From Bog-950 sp964423405 (lineage in GTDB: Bacteria; Bacteroidota; Bacteroidia; Chitinophagales; LD1): a stretch of DNA of 64,000 nucleotides. Numbering within the stretch: the first letter of the stretch is position 1; every line of letters starts with the position of its first letter. Where the stretch lies: positions 1-64,000 of the forward strand of contig CAYREY010000013.1 in assembly GCA_964423405.1 (NCBI GenBank), given 5' to 3'. The position numbers and the translations under genes were made by a program. The notes below the pieces were generated by a model that had not been told where the DNA came from, searched no databases, and saw nothing but the letters and a program-made list of their open reading frames with translations. Positions 31,954 to 40,608 of this stretch are shown one piece after another.

Positions 31954-32948
31954 TCTATTTCCAGTTTAACTTTATACATGTTTTGTTCGCTCCAGGTGGT
32001 TAGCTTAGCCTTTGTGCCATACACCAGTTGCAGACGTTCGCTTATGTTAAGTAAGCCCACACCGCCGGTGGTATTCTTATGCTGCGCAGGGTCAAATGTG
32101 TTCTCTGTTTCAAATAGCAGATGCCGGTTGGTACTGGTAATATTCATGCAGGCAAAGGCCTGGTCGTTAAGATCAAAATCGCAATGCTTCAGGCAGTTCT
32201 CGACCAGCGGTATCAGTATCATGGGTTCAATAGATCCACCTGTTATATTTTTATCAAAAGCAATATTGTACATCTCATCGCGGCGCAGGCAAAACAGCTC
32301 TACCAAAAACTCAATTTGCCTTACCTCGTCGCTCACCAGCACTTTATCGCGGTGCTTTTGATATACCGAATAGCGAAGCAATTCGGTAAGATGCAGCAGC
32401 ATATCGGGTGCGCGCGACGAACCGGTTAGCACCAGCGAGTAAATATTGTTGAGCGCATTGAAAAGAAAATGCGGATTAATTTGCGATTGCAGTTGCTGTA
32501 GCCGGGCTTCGTTACCGGCATTAATGGTTTGCAGCAGGTGTTTCTCTTTATCCGACAGATAACCCAGGTACATCAATATGGTAGAAATAAACCAGACTAC
32601 ACCTGCGGTGAATAAAAAGAACATAGGCCGGAACGGGTTGCCGCGAAAAATACCCAGCTGGGTTTCGGGTGGAAAAACATACATCTCCAGCAGATAACGC
32701 AGGAAAGCCATTACAAGCAACAATACTATTGCCGATAGTAAAAAAAAGCGCCGGTGGCCTTTTAAAAGCGTACGCTTTACAATAAACCGGTTAGTATAAT
32801 GTACCACGGCTATCATGGCAGTAATGCCTGCGGCCCTTATCAGCGAATAAGGCAAAGGCAACAAAGGCAGTATCAGTAAAAACACCGCAGCAGATAAAGC
32901 CAGCCATACGGCCACTTCAATAAGTATGTTGCGCTTTTTATGGCTCAT
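31941..32948 (-). CDS. LytS/YehU-type sensor histidine kinase
   Basis: 335 residues. Four N-terminal TM helices (about 12-140), with short loops and no large sensor domain. The His_kinase domain has the phosphoacceptor in QSQINPHFLFNALNNIYSL (about 155-173) and a divergent ATPase domain (IPLVENCLKH N-box, GVGLLNISERL G-box). It overlaps the response regulator (13 bp) and the upstream serine hydrolase gene (11 bp), so all three are translationally coupled. The signal is unknown and may be membrane-borne or linked to the hydrolase. Confidence 0.93.
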   Translation of the reverse strand: MSHKKRNILIEVAVWLALSAAVFLLILPLLPLPYSLIRAAGITAMIAVVHYTNRFIVKRTLLKGHRRFFLLSAIVLLLVMAFLRYLLEMYVFPPETQLGIFRGNPFRPMFFLFTAGVVWFISTILMYLGYLSDKEKHLLQTINAGNEARLQQLQSQINPHFLFNALNNIYSLVLTGSSRAPDMLLHLTELLRYSVYQKHRDKVLVSDEVRQIEFLVELFCLRRDEMYNIAFDKNITGGSIEPMILIPLVENCLKHCDFDLNDQAFACMNITSTNRHLLFETENTFDPAQHKNTTGGVGLLNISERLQLVYGTKAKLTTWSEQNMYKVKLEIEWTT

Positions 32949-34248
32949 GCTGTATTACTACCCGTTTAGTAATACTGGTTTGCCCGCTATGCATATGCAG
33001 ATAGTATATTCCGTTTGCAAGTACGCTACAATCGAGTTTAGATTGCGTTGTTGCTGCATTCGCCTCCATTACTTTGCGGCCGGTACAATCAAATAATTCG
33101 GCATTATAACCTGAAGCGGGCCCGTTTATAGATAGGTAGTTTGATACCGGGTTGGGATACACCACCAGGTTATTTCCAGCGGGGGTATCGTACACGTCGG
33201 TGCTTTGGCAGGTCATATTATCCAGCAGTATCCAAAGCTCGTTATCAAAATCGGAGAAGGCAGCCTGCGAGGTGTAAGCGGCATCGCCTACCCGCACCAC
33301 TACCATGTTGCGACTGGGGGCTACATAAATTTTCTGGTCGTTTTTGCCAAGTGCCGAGTACATATCGGGCGGTGCATCGGCAAACAACTCGCGGTTGAAT
33401 ACTATAGGTATACCGGGCGCCATTACCGAGCTTTTACCATTCAGCCACCACAGGTAGCCATAAGCTTCGTTCAGCGGCTGCGAGGTATTAATCATGGCAT
33501 TATAATAGGTTGTATCTTTCAGTATAGTATCGTTTTGCCATACGCCATGATTAAGCATAAGCAGGCCAAAGCGCGCCATGCCACGCGGCACACTATAAAA
33601 AACCCCGTTGTACCAAAGCCCGGCCATGCCTATACGCGAGCCTATACGGTTATTGGTAAATGTATTATAGTTAGTATTAGAGGCTATGCTCAGTATTTTA
33701 TGCAGCTTTTTGTAAGCGCCGGTCTGGTAAGTCCATAGTGTACCGGCATCTGCCGCATATTGCAGACAGGCCGCAGCGGTATCCTCTGCATCGCACTGGC
33801 CGGTGGGGTTATCGGTAAAACCGCTGGTCATACTCAGCAGGTTTTTAATAGTTACCAGCCCCTCTTTATTTACCGGTGCCGACGACCACCCATTACCCAG
33901 GTATGTAGAAGCAGTTTGGTTTATATCCAGCAGGTTCTCCTGCGCAGCAATGCCTACCAATGCTGCGGTAAGGCTTTTACCTGCAGAGGCCCAGTAGTGG
34001 ATAGAGTCGCGTGTAAAACTGCCAAAGTATTTCTCCAGCACTATTTTACCATCGTGCAGCACTATAAAGCCCTGGCTGTTGCGCTCCTGTAAATATTGGT
34101 ACAGTGTATCTATCCTTTCGGGGCACCAGCCTAGTGTTGATGGCGAAACAGTATCCCAGGCAGTACCTGTTTTAGGTGGAAAATAGCTTACCTGTGCACG
34201 TAGACTTGCAGACCAGAACAGTAAAATTAAAATGTATGCATTCTTCAT
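32938..34248 (-). CDS. Secreted class C beta-lactamase-fold serine hydrolase with T9SS sorting domain
   Basis: 436 residues. Signal peptide (about 1-18). A beta-lactamase/esterase domain has the SxxK motif Ser88-Ala-Gly-Lys91 (YWASAGKSLTAALVGI) and LLSMTSGF typical of this clan; the second motif is probably around TYQTGAYKKL. The C-terminal type A sorting domain (about 360-436) has VYPNPVSNYL and LANGIYYLHM. It probably cleaves esters or amides outside the cell; resistance to beta-lactams cannot be inferred. It is first in an operon with a LytS/LytTR pair, joined by an 11-bp overlap. Confidence 0.9.
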   Translation of the reverse strand: MKNAYILILLFWSASLRAQVSYFPPKTGTAWDTVSPSTLGWCPERIDTLYQYLQERNSQGFIVLHDGKIVLEKYFGSFTRDSIHYWASAGKSLTAALVGIAAQENLLDINQTASTYLGNGWSSAPVNKEGLVTIKNLLSMTSGFTDNPTGQCDAEDTAAACLQYAADAGTLWTYQTGAYKKLHKILSIASNTNYNTFTNNRIGSRIGMAGLWYNGVFYSVPRGMARFGLLMLNHGVWQNDTILKDTTYYNAMINTSQPLNEAYGYLWWLNGKSSVMAPGIPIVFNRELFADAPPDMYSALGKNDQKIYVAPSRNMVVVRVGDAAYTSQAAFSDFDNELWILLDNMTCQSTDVYDTPAGNNLVVYPNPVSNYLSINGPASGYNAELFDCTGRKVMEANAATTQSKLDCSVLANGIYYLHMHSGQTSITKRVVIQHEP

Positions 34249-34545
34249 TTATATGTATTAACCGTGTTTAGACCAGTGGTACACCAAATAGTTTAATCTG
34301 TAAGAAATAATACAGCAATACAACAAATTTAACCATAGGCCTGGCAATATGCGGGTAGATAGTTGAAGCGGCAACACGATTGGTTGAAATAGAAAAGCGC
34401 AGATTAAACACTAACCTAACTTAGTACTGGTATATAAGTAGCTAAACTTTTACCGGCATCATATTGTTTAACAAATAATGTTTCTGATGATACCACGCAG
34501 TTTCATTAATTAAACCTTACTTTTATTTATCCGTCATACATCTCC

Positions 34546-35085
34546 GTGCAACAAATACTACAAAGCATAAAACAAAAACAGGCCTGGGCAGTAATACTGC
34601 TCATGCTTGTTTCGTTTTTACAGGTACGTGCCGGCGATAGCATTACGGTGTATATTTTTCTTTCAGAAACCTGCCCCATATGCCAGAGCCAGACACTGGC
34701 CCTGCGGCAGCTATACGATGAGTATGCCGGTAAAGGCATTACATTTATGGGCATGTTTCCAAACGCAGAGCTATCTACCGATGAAAGCATCCGCAAATTC
34801 GGGCGCAAATACAAACTGGATTTTAGCCTGAAACGCGACGAGCAGCAGCAACTTGCCAATAAGCTACAGGCTACTATTACCCCACAGGTATTTGTACTAA
34901 ACAACCGTACCCAACAGGTGCTGTACCGTGGCAAGGTAGATAACAGCTATGAGGGCATAGGGAAAAGAAGGCAGGTTATAACAGAACACTACCTGAAAGA
35001 TGCCCTACAGGCCACACTTGAAAATAAAGAACCGCCGGTAAAGGAAACTGCGCCGGTAGGCTGTTTTATAATTAAACCCGATTAA
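34546..35085 (+). CDS. Exported thioredoxin-fold / redoxin protein
   Basis: 179 residues from GTG 34546, chosen because it gives a full signal peptide (hydrophobic about 14-28, ending RAG). The active site CPIC (Cys43, Cys46) in FLSETCPICQSQ is followed by an AhpC/TlpA-like fold (GITFMGMFPNAEL, TITPQVFVL). It is probably a periplasmic or surface redox protein. It lies 24 bp before a heme/copper-type protein and may help its maturation, for example by reducing CXXCH thiols or handling copper; that is inference. Confidence 0.85.
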   Translation: MQQILQSIKQKQAWAVILLMLVSFLQVRAGDSITVYIFLSETCPICQSQTLALRQLYDEYAGKGITFMGMFPNAELSTDESIRKFGRKYKLDFSLKRDEQQQLANKLQATITPQVFVLNNRTQQVLYRGKVDNSYEGIGKRRQVITEHYLKDALQATLENKEPPVKETAPVGCFIIKPD

Positions 35086-35109
35086 CAATAACCATATAAA
35101 CAACCGGTA

Positions 35110-36684
35110 ATGAAACGTATTTATCTGCTACTGCTGCTTGCAGCTACCACGGGCATATCGCTGGCACAAACGGTAACCTATGCCGAGCATATTGCGCCTA
35201 TTATTTACAGCCATTGCACGCAATGCCACCGCCCTGGCGAGATAGGGCCTTTTCCGCTTACCAGCTACAGCGAGGTTAAAGCACAGGCAGGCCTGGTAAA
35301 ATACACTACCGGTATAAAATATATGCCACCCTGGAAAGCCGACCCCACCTACCAGGAGTACCAAAAAGTAAATGTGCTTACCAATGCCGAAATTCAACTG
35401 ATAAGCGACTGGGTAACGCAGGGTATGCCGCGCGGCGACTCTATGCAGGAGCCGGAATTGCCTGTTTTTCCTACCGGTTCGTTAATAGGTACACCCGACC
35501 TTACCATTTCGTTTGCCCGTAGCCACCCCATAGCCGGTAACAATACCGATGAGTACCGCTACTTTGTAATACCTACCGGGCTAACACAAAACCGCGACCT
35601 GGTAGCACTTGAAATGCGCCCCGGCAACACCAGTATGGTACACCATGCGCTGTTTTGGGAAGATACTACCGGCAACGCTGCCACCGCCGATGCTGCCACG
35701 CCCGAGTATGGCTACCTGGGCTCTACGCAACAGGTATTGCTTAGCGGTATGATAGATAAACAACTACCTACCTATGTGCCCGGACAAAAACCAACCGTGC
35801 TAACCAATGGACTGGCTTATCGTATGCATGCCGGCTCCGATCTACAGGTGCAGATACACTATGCACCTTCGCCCGTACCCACCTCCGATTCGTCTTCCTT
35901 TAACCTGTTTTTTGCACCGCAACCGGCTACCCGCTACATTAAAAGCCATGTAATGATTCCGTTTTTCGGTACGCTTACCAATGGCCCTTTTGTAATACCG
36001 GCCAACCAGGTAAAGGAGTTTCACGGCACCTACACCATGCCAGAGGATGCCAGTATGATATCTACCATGCCACACATGCACAAGCTGGGAACGCATTGGA
36101 AGATATATGCCGTAAAACCTAACGGCGACACCATACCACTGGTAAAAATTGAAGCCTGGGATTTTAACTGGCAAAGCAATTACGATTTTAAACGGATGAT
36201 ATTTTTGCCACAGGGTACGGTAATACATGCGTACGCAGGTTACGACAACACCGCCAATAACTTTAACAACCCTTACAGCCCGCCACAACAAATTGGCTGG
36301 GGCGAAAACACCAGCGATGAAATGTACTGGCTGCCGCTGCAATGGGTAAGCTACCAACCCGGCGATGAAAATATAGACCTGGAAATAACCGGCGTGAAAG
36401 ACGACCTGTTTTACCCGGTGCAGAACAAACTGTACCCGGTTTATCCTAATCCATCGGCCAGTAGCGTAAAAGCAGGTTTCTCGCTACGCGAAAGCGGACG
36501 CATTAACCTGAAATTGTATAACATGAATGGTCAGGTGGTATCTGCCATTGCCAGCAATCAACTGTATATGTCGGGCGTACATACCGTAGATATAGACCTT
36601 TCGGTATTACCGGCCGGTATCTACTCGCTACAACTGGAGAAAGGCAGCGAACGACAGAGCCAGCGGATTATAGTATCGCGCTAA
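35110..36684 (+). CDS. Secreted protein with c-type heme motif, copper-monooxygenase-like domain and T9SS tail
   Basis: 524 residues. Signal peptide 1-20. One CXXCH heme site (Cys36, Cys39, His40) starts a cytochrome-c-like segment to about 110. A region resembling ascorbate-dependent copper type II monooxygenases follows, with histidine motifs MVHHALF, RMHAG...VQIHYAP and MPHMHKLGTHW. The T9SS type A sorting domain is about 438-524. It is probably a surface redox enzyme. The redoxin gene directly upstream is a likely partner. Substrate unknown. Confidence 0.85.
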   Translation: MKRIYLLLLLAATTGISLAQTVTYAEHIAPIIYSHCTQCHRPGEIGPFPLTSYSEVKAQAGLVKYTTGIKYMPPWKADPTYQEYQKVNVLTNAEIQLISDWVTQGMPRGDSMQEPELPVFPTGSLIGTPDLTISFARSHPIAGNNTDEYRYFVIPTGLTQNRDLVALEMRPGNTSMVHHALFWEDTTGNAATADAATPEYGYLGSTQQVLLSGMIDKQLPTYVPGQKPTVLTNGLAYRMHAGSDLQVQIHYAPSPVPTSDSSSFNLFFAPQPATRYIKSHVMIPFFGTLTNGPFVIPANQVKEFHGTYTMPEDASMISTMPHMHKLGTHWKIYAVKPNGDTIPLVKIEAWDFNWQSNYDFKRMIFLPQGTVIHAYAGYDNTANNFNNPYSPPQQIGWGENTSDEMYWLPLQWVSYQPGDENIDLEITGVKDDLFYPVQNKLYPVYPNPSASSVKAGFSLRESGRINLKLYNMNGQVVSAIASNQLYMSGVHTVDIDLSVLPAGIYSLQLEKGSERQSQRIIVSR

Positions 36685-36700
36685 CACTAACAATAAGTAA

Positions 36701-36739
36701 ACAACAAAAGCTGCAACCAATGTGCAGCTTTTGTTGTTT
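36701..36739 (+). terminator. Rho-independent terminator after the heme/copper protein gene
   Basis: ACAACAAAAGCTGCA and TGCAGCTTTTGTTGT form a long stem around ACCAATG, ending in T-rich sequence. Confidence 0.85.
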
Positions 36740-36833
36740 ATAGTACATGCGTAACAGCCAATAAGAGCCTTTACGAATCTATGTTAAGAGAAACCGTTAC
36801 TGTATTTATATTGCAACCATAAAACCATTAGTT

Positions 36834-37286
36834 ATGATAACCTTACAACCGGGCGATAAGGCGCCGGATTTTAAAGCCAAAGACCAGGACGGCAACACCG
36901 TAGCATTGAAAGATTTTAAAGGCAAAAAAGTAGTGTTGTTTTTTTATCCCGAAGATGACACACCGGTATGCACGGTAGAAGCCTGCAATTTTCGCGACAA
37001 TTACAGTTTGTTAAAAAAGCAGGGCTATGAGGTAGTAGGTGTAAGCCCGCAAGGGGTAGATTCGCACAAAAAATTTCATGGCAAGTACAAGTTGCCCTAT
37101 ACCCTGCTGGCCGATGAGGAAATGAAAATTATAAATGCTTATGGCATTTATACCCTTAAAAAGCTGTATGGCCGTGAGTTTATGGGCATACAACGGGCCA
37201 CGTTTGTAATAGACGAAAAGGGTAAAATTGAAAAAGTAGTATCCAGGGCGCTATCTAAAAAGGCCACGCAACAGGTTTTAGCGTAG
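36834..37286 (+). CDS. bcp: Thioredoxin-dependent thiol peroxidase (BCP/PrxQ)
   Basis: 150 residues, normal length. Peroxiredoxin motif FFYPEDDTPVCTVEACNFRD: peroxidatic Cys46 and resolving Cys51, the five-residue spacing of atypical 2-Cys PrxQ enzymes. It reduces hydrogen peroxide and organic hydroperoxides using thioredoxin in the cytoplasm. Single gene with its own upstream region and no signal peptide. Confidence 0.95.
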   Translation: MITLQPGDKAPDFKAKDQDGNTVALKDFKGKKVVLFFYPEDDTPVCTVEACNFRDNYSLLKKQGYEVVGVSPQGVDSHKKFHGKYKLPYTLLADEEMKIINAYGIYTLKKLYGREFMGIQRATFVIDEKGKIEKVVSRALSKKATQQVLA

Positions 37287-37377
37287 CACAAGCAATTGTA
37301 AATACGCGCCTATTTGTTTAAAAAGGTTGTAGCTACAACTGAAATTTGTTTTATTTGGAGTACAACAAAATCAGGAA

Positions 37378-38238
37378 ATGAAAAAGAAATATTTACTCTT
37401 TAGTTTATTTGCAATAGCAGCATTTGCCACCCTTAATGTTAAACCGGTAAACTCGGAGGTTCCTAAACCACCTGCCGGTAGCTCAGGCGACCCGCTAACC
37501 AGTGCTACCTGTGCACAGCAAAACTGCCACCCCGGCCCTGTACAAAACTCATCATCCAATACACTTACGCTTAATATCGGCACCGGTAACCCGGCCACAC
37601 CGCTTAACAGCAGTTTTGTTTATACACCAGGCACAGCCTACAACATAGGCTTTGGTATTACTTCAAGCACCGGCCGCTATGGCTTCGAAATGTCGGCCCT
37701 TACAGCCAGCAATGCACAAGCCGGTTCGTTTACTGTAACTAACAGTAACAACACCTCGCTTACCACTGTTAGCGGCTTTCAGTACATAGGCCACAAAGGA
37801 GCCAACAGCAATAAAAACTGGGTTTATAAATGGACAGCACCTGCAGCAGGAGGCCCTGTAACCCTGTATTACGCTTACAATACTGCCGATGGTGATGATG
37901 AAGTAACCAACGATATAATCTACAAAGGCTCGGTAACCATCAACTCCAGCGGTAACGTAGGCATTGCCGATATAAACGAAAGACTAAGCAGCCTGAATAT
38001 TTTACCTAATCCGGTAAACAATGAGTTCAGCCTGTCGTTTAACCTGAAAGAAACCGCACAGGTATCTGCCCAACTATACTCGCTGGATGGCAAAGCAGTG
38101 AAAGAACTGTTGAATGAGAAAGTAAGCCAGGGCGATTTTAACCGTCCTTTCGATGTTAATGCGTTGCCTTCGGGTATTTACCTGATGAAACTGAACGTTG
38201 GCGAGGCTTCTGTAACCAAAAAAATTGTTAAAGAGTAA
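37378..38238 (+). CDS. Secreted protein with CX4CH motif, choice-of-anchor V-like domain and T9SS tail
   Basis: 286 residues. Signal peptide (about 1-20), then PPAGSSGDPLTSATCAQQNCH: a Cys45-x4-Cys50-His51 motif that could bind heme c, where relatives carry CXXCH. A beta-sandwich domain of the choice-of-anchor V / reelin-like type follows (GTAYNIGFGITSSTGRYGFEMSAL...). The T9SS type A sorting domain is about 205-286 (ILPNPVNNEF, LPSGIYLMKL). It is first in a four-gene run with a second CX4CH protein, YceI and DUF5777. Confidence 0.85.
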   Translation: MKKKYLLFSLFAIAAFATLNVKPVNSEVPKPPAGSSGDPLTSATCAQQNCHPGPVQNSSSNTLTLNIGTGNPATPLNSSFVYTPGTAYNIGFGITSSTGRYGFEMSALTASNAQAGSFTVTNSNNTSLTTVSGFQYIGHKGANSNKNWVYKWTAPAAGGPVTLYYAYNTADGDDEVTNDIIYKGSVTINSSGNVGIADINERLSSLNILPNPVNNEFSLSFNLKETAQVSAQLYSLDGKAVKELLNEKVSQGDFNRPFDVNALPSGIYLMKLNVGEASVTKKIVKE

Positions 38239-38243
38239 TATTG

Positions 38244-38621
38244 ATGAAGAAGCTATTCTGGTTGTTGTTTATTCCGGTTGGGTTATGTTTTTATTCGTCG
38301 TGTACCAAAGATAAAACACCACCACCAGCCGATGTTACCTGCGATGGTATAGACCCTGCTGCCAATACCTATAATCTGCGTATTAAGACGATACTGGATG
38401 CAGAATGTGCCACTGTAGGCTGCCACGATAACTTTGTAGCATCTTCTAATATCAGGCTTAATAATTACGCCAACTCTAAAGACGCATTTGAAGCCAAAAA
38501 CAGCCTTTGCTCTATAAAACAGACCGGGGGATGCCTGCCAATGCCACAAGGCCGCGATAAACTGGCAGACAGTTTGATTACGTATATACAATGCTGGGCC
38601 AACAACGGATATCCGGAATAG
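38244..38621 (+). CDS. Small cytochrome-like lipoprotein with CX4CH motif
   Basis: 125 residues from ATG 38244; a TTG three bases earlier is less likely. Lipobox FYSSC with Cys20. The motif Cys55-x4-Cys60-His61 (ECATVGCHDN) plus extra Cys (about 33, 92, 99, 118) resembles small Bacteroidota cytochrome-c-like lipoproteins (GCH motif). It starts 5 bp after the preceding gene, which also has CX4CH. Likely periplasmic or outer-membrane; heme attachment is inferred, not shown. Confidence 0.8.
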   Translation: MKKLFWLLFIPVGLCFYSSCTKDKTPPPADVTCDGIDPAANTYNLRIKTILDAECATVGCHDNFVASSNIRLNNYANSKDAFEAKNSLCSIKQTGGCLPMPQGRDKLADSLITYIQCWANNGYPE

Positions 38622-38645
38622 TACCCGCACTGTAAAATAAGAGTT

Positions 38646-39206
38646 ATGAGAACCATTGCGTTTTTCTTACTGTTAGCCTTCGCTGTTCCTGTTTTTGCGC
38701 AGGATAACAACTATGCCTATGTGTGCAACAAAAAAGGCTACGTTCACTTCTTTTCGGCCAGTCCGCTAGAGGATATAGAAGCTACCTGTAAAGAAGCTTC
38801 GATGGTACTTTATACCAATGATAAATCGGTAGGTGCTAAAATTCCGGTTGCATCGTTTGTGTTTAAGGACAAACTGATGCAGGAGCACTTTAACGAAAAC
38901 TATCTGGAAACAGACAAGTATCCTATCAGCACCTTAAAAATGGTGATAGTAGAAAACATAGATTTTACCAAAGACGGTGTTTACGATGTTACGCTGCGTG
39001 GTACGCTGGATATGCACGGTGTTAAACGCGACCGCGACATTAAAGGCAAGCTATACATACAGGGTGGCCAACCGGTACGTGCTACGGCTACTTTTGATGT
39101 ACAACTGGTAGACCATAAAATTAAAATACCCAAAGCTGTTATTATGAACATTGCCGAAGTGATTAAAGTAGATGTAGATTTTGCCTTAACCAAATACAGT
39201 AAGTAA
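38646..39206 (+). CDS. YceI-family periplasmic protein
   Basis: 186 residues. Signal peptide MRTIAFFLLLAFAVPVFA. The YceI lipocalin-like barrel shows HFFSASPLEDIEATCKEA, a middle block with ENYLETDKYPISTLK, and LRGTLDMHGVKRDRDIKGKL. The family binds isoprenoid-type lipids in the periplasm. It follows two possible cytochromes and precedes a DUF5777 barrel; this order suggests a shared redox or quinone-related envelope role, which is inference. Confidence 0.9.
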   Translation: MRTIAFFLLLAFAVPVFAQDNNYAYVCNKKGYVHFFSASPLEDIEATCKEASMVLYTNDKSVGAKIPVASFVFKDKLMQEHFNENYLETDKYPISTLKMVIVENIDFTKDGVYDVTLRGTLDMHGVKRDRDIKGKLYIQGGQPVRATATFDVQLVDHKIKIPKAVIMNIAEVIKVDVDFALTKYSK

Positions 39207-39230
39207 CAATGTTTACTTCTCTGCTAACCG

Positions 39231-39268
39231 AAAAGCCGGCATCAATTTTATTGGGCCGGCTTTTCTTT
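39231..39268 (+). terminator. Rho-independent terminator after the YceI gene
   Basis: AAAAGCCGGC and GCCGGCTTTT form a 10-bp stem around a 14-base loop, followed by CTTTTG. Confidence 0.8.
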
Positions 39269-39319
39269 TGTTTTTGTTTAACCTCAAATTTTATTTTTGA
39301 CTACTACAAATAAGCGATT

Positions 39320-40336
39320 ATGAAATTCAGTTTTACCTCTCTGCTGTTGTTACTGGTGTACACCTCTTTTTCGCAGGATCTGCTGGACCAGATGACCCAG
39401 GACCAGAAACCCAAACGCGAATACGTAGCCTACACGTTTAAAACTACACGCGTTATTACCGGCCACTCTATAGAAACCGTTAAAAAGAATCAGCTTGATT
39501 TTAGAATCAGCCACCGATTTGGCGATATAGCGGCCAGCAATAACGACCATATCCACTCGCTGTTTGGGTTCGACCAGGCAGCCGATATTGGTATTATGTT
39601 TGAATACGGTTGCACCGATGACCTGACCGTAGGTATCGGCCGTATGAAAGGCGCCGGCCCGCTACGCGAACTATGGAACGCCAACATTAAGTACCGCGTA
39701 CTTAAACAAACCAAAGATTTTAAATACCCCATGACCATTACGTTGTATGGCAATACCACTATCAGTAGTATGCGTTCATCTACCGACCCTACGGCACTTA
39801 ATTATTTCCCTAAAGGGTATAAAGGTTTTGCGCACCGTTTATCGTACACCGTACAGGCATTGCTGGCGGTAAAAGCTACCGACTGGCTTTCGATACAACT
39901 AAGCCCTACCTTTGTATGGCGTAACAACGTAGCTTATAACGATAAAAACGGTATGTTCTTCCTGGGCCTTTCGGCACGTACCAAATTCTCTAAACGCTAC
40001 GGCTTAATATTTGAGTACTTCTTGCCTATTATGAAACCAGGTGTAGGTGGCCGCGAGTACTTTCCGATGGTACGCGGTATTAAAAACGCCGCCTTTTACC
40101 CTAACCTGCATATAGGGTTTGAAGCAGAAACCGGTGGCCACGTTTTCCATGTAAACTTTACCAATACCCGCGGCTTGCTGGAGAATGATTTTCTGCCCTA
40201 CAACACCGCCAACTGGGCACAGGGTGCTTTCCGCTTAGGTTTTACTATATCGCGCAGCTTTCCGCTTAGCTACAAAAACAAACCTAAAGAAGCCCGCCGC
40301 TACTGGAAAAAAGGCAGCGTGGAGGATGAGAAATAA
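39320..40336 (+). CDS. DUF5777 family outer-membrane beta-barrel protein
   Basis: 338 residues. Signal peptide (about 1-19). Alternating hydrophobic strands with aromatic girdles are typical of a barrel, and the motifs RISHRFGDIAASNNDHIHSLFGFDQAADIGIMFEYG and GHVFHVNFTNTRGLLENDFLP are DUF5777-like. It probably sits in the outer membrane; function unknown, often near YceI and cytochrome genes. Its last 71 coding bases plus terminator are duplicated at 42437-42572, on the far side of an accessory island. Confidence 0.85.
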   Translation: MKFSFTSLLLLLVYTSFSQDLLDQMTQDQKPKREYVAYTFKTTRVITGHSIETVKKNQLDFRISHRFGDIAASNNDHIHSLFGFDQAADIGIMFEYGCTDDLTVGIGRMKGAGPLRELWNANIKYRVLKQTKDFKYPMTITLYGNTTISSMRSSTDPTALNYFPKGYKGFAHRLSYTVQALLAVKATDWLSIQLSPTFVWRNNVAYNDKNGMFFLGLSARTKFSKRYGLIFEYFLPIMKPGVGGREYFPMVRGIKNAAFYPNLHIGFEAETGGHVFHVNFTNTRGLLENDFLPYNTANWAQGAFRLGFTISRSFPLSYKNKPKEARRYWKKGSVEDEK

Positions 40337-40399
40337 ACCTTACTGATTAAAACAAAAACGGGCTATTGTATTAAAATACAATAGCCCGTTTTATTTAAT
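40266..40399 (+). repeat. Left copy of direct repeat flanking the accessory island
   Basis: The last 71 coding bases and the terminator of the DUF5777 gene. About 92% identical by eye to 42437-42572. Homology starts at TTAGCTAC in both copies, preceded by C here and by G in the right copy. Confidence 0.85.
40355..40392 (+). terminator. Rho-independent terminator after the DUF5777 gene
   Basis: A perfect 18-bp stem (AAAACGGGCTATTGTATT / AATACAATAGCCCGTTTT) with a 2-base loop. The duplicate is at 42526-42563. Confidence 0.9.
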
Positions 40400-40608
40400 A
40401 CCTCATTATACAATCGATTTTGGGTAGAGCTATCGCGCCATAAATTGATATCTATTGCTATTCATTTAACCGAGTAAAAGTGTTTAAGCAACATTATAAG
40501 GTTATTACTAAGCGATAAAATTATTTTTTAATATTATGGGTGATGCGTATATTTGAGTGTTAGTAGTAGGCTTAGCAGACAACAACCAAAGCAATTGACA
40601 GAACAAGA

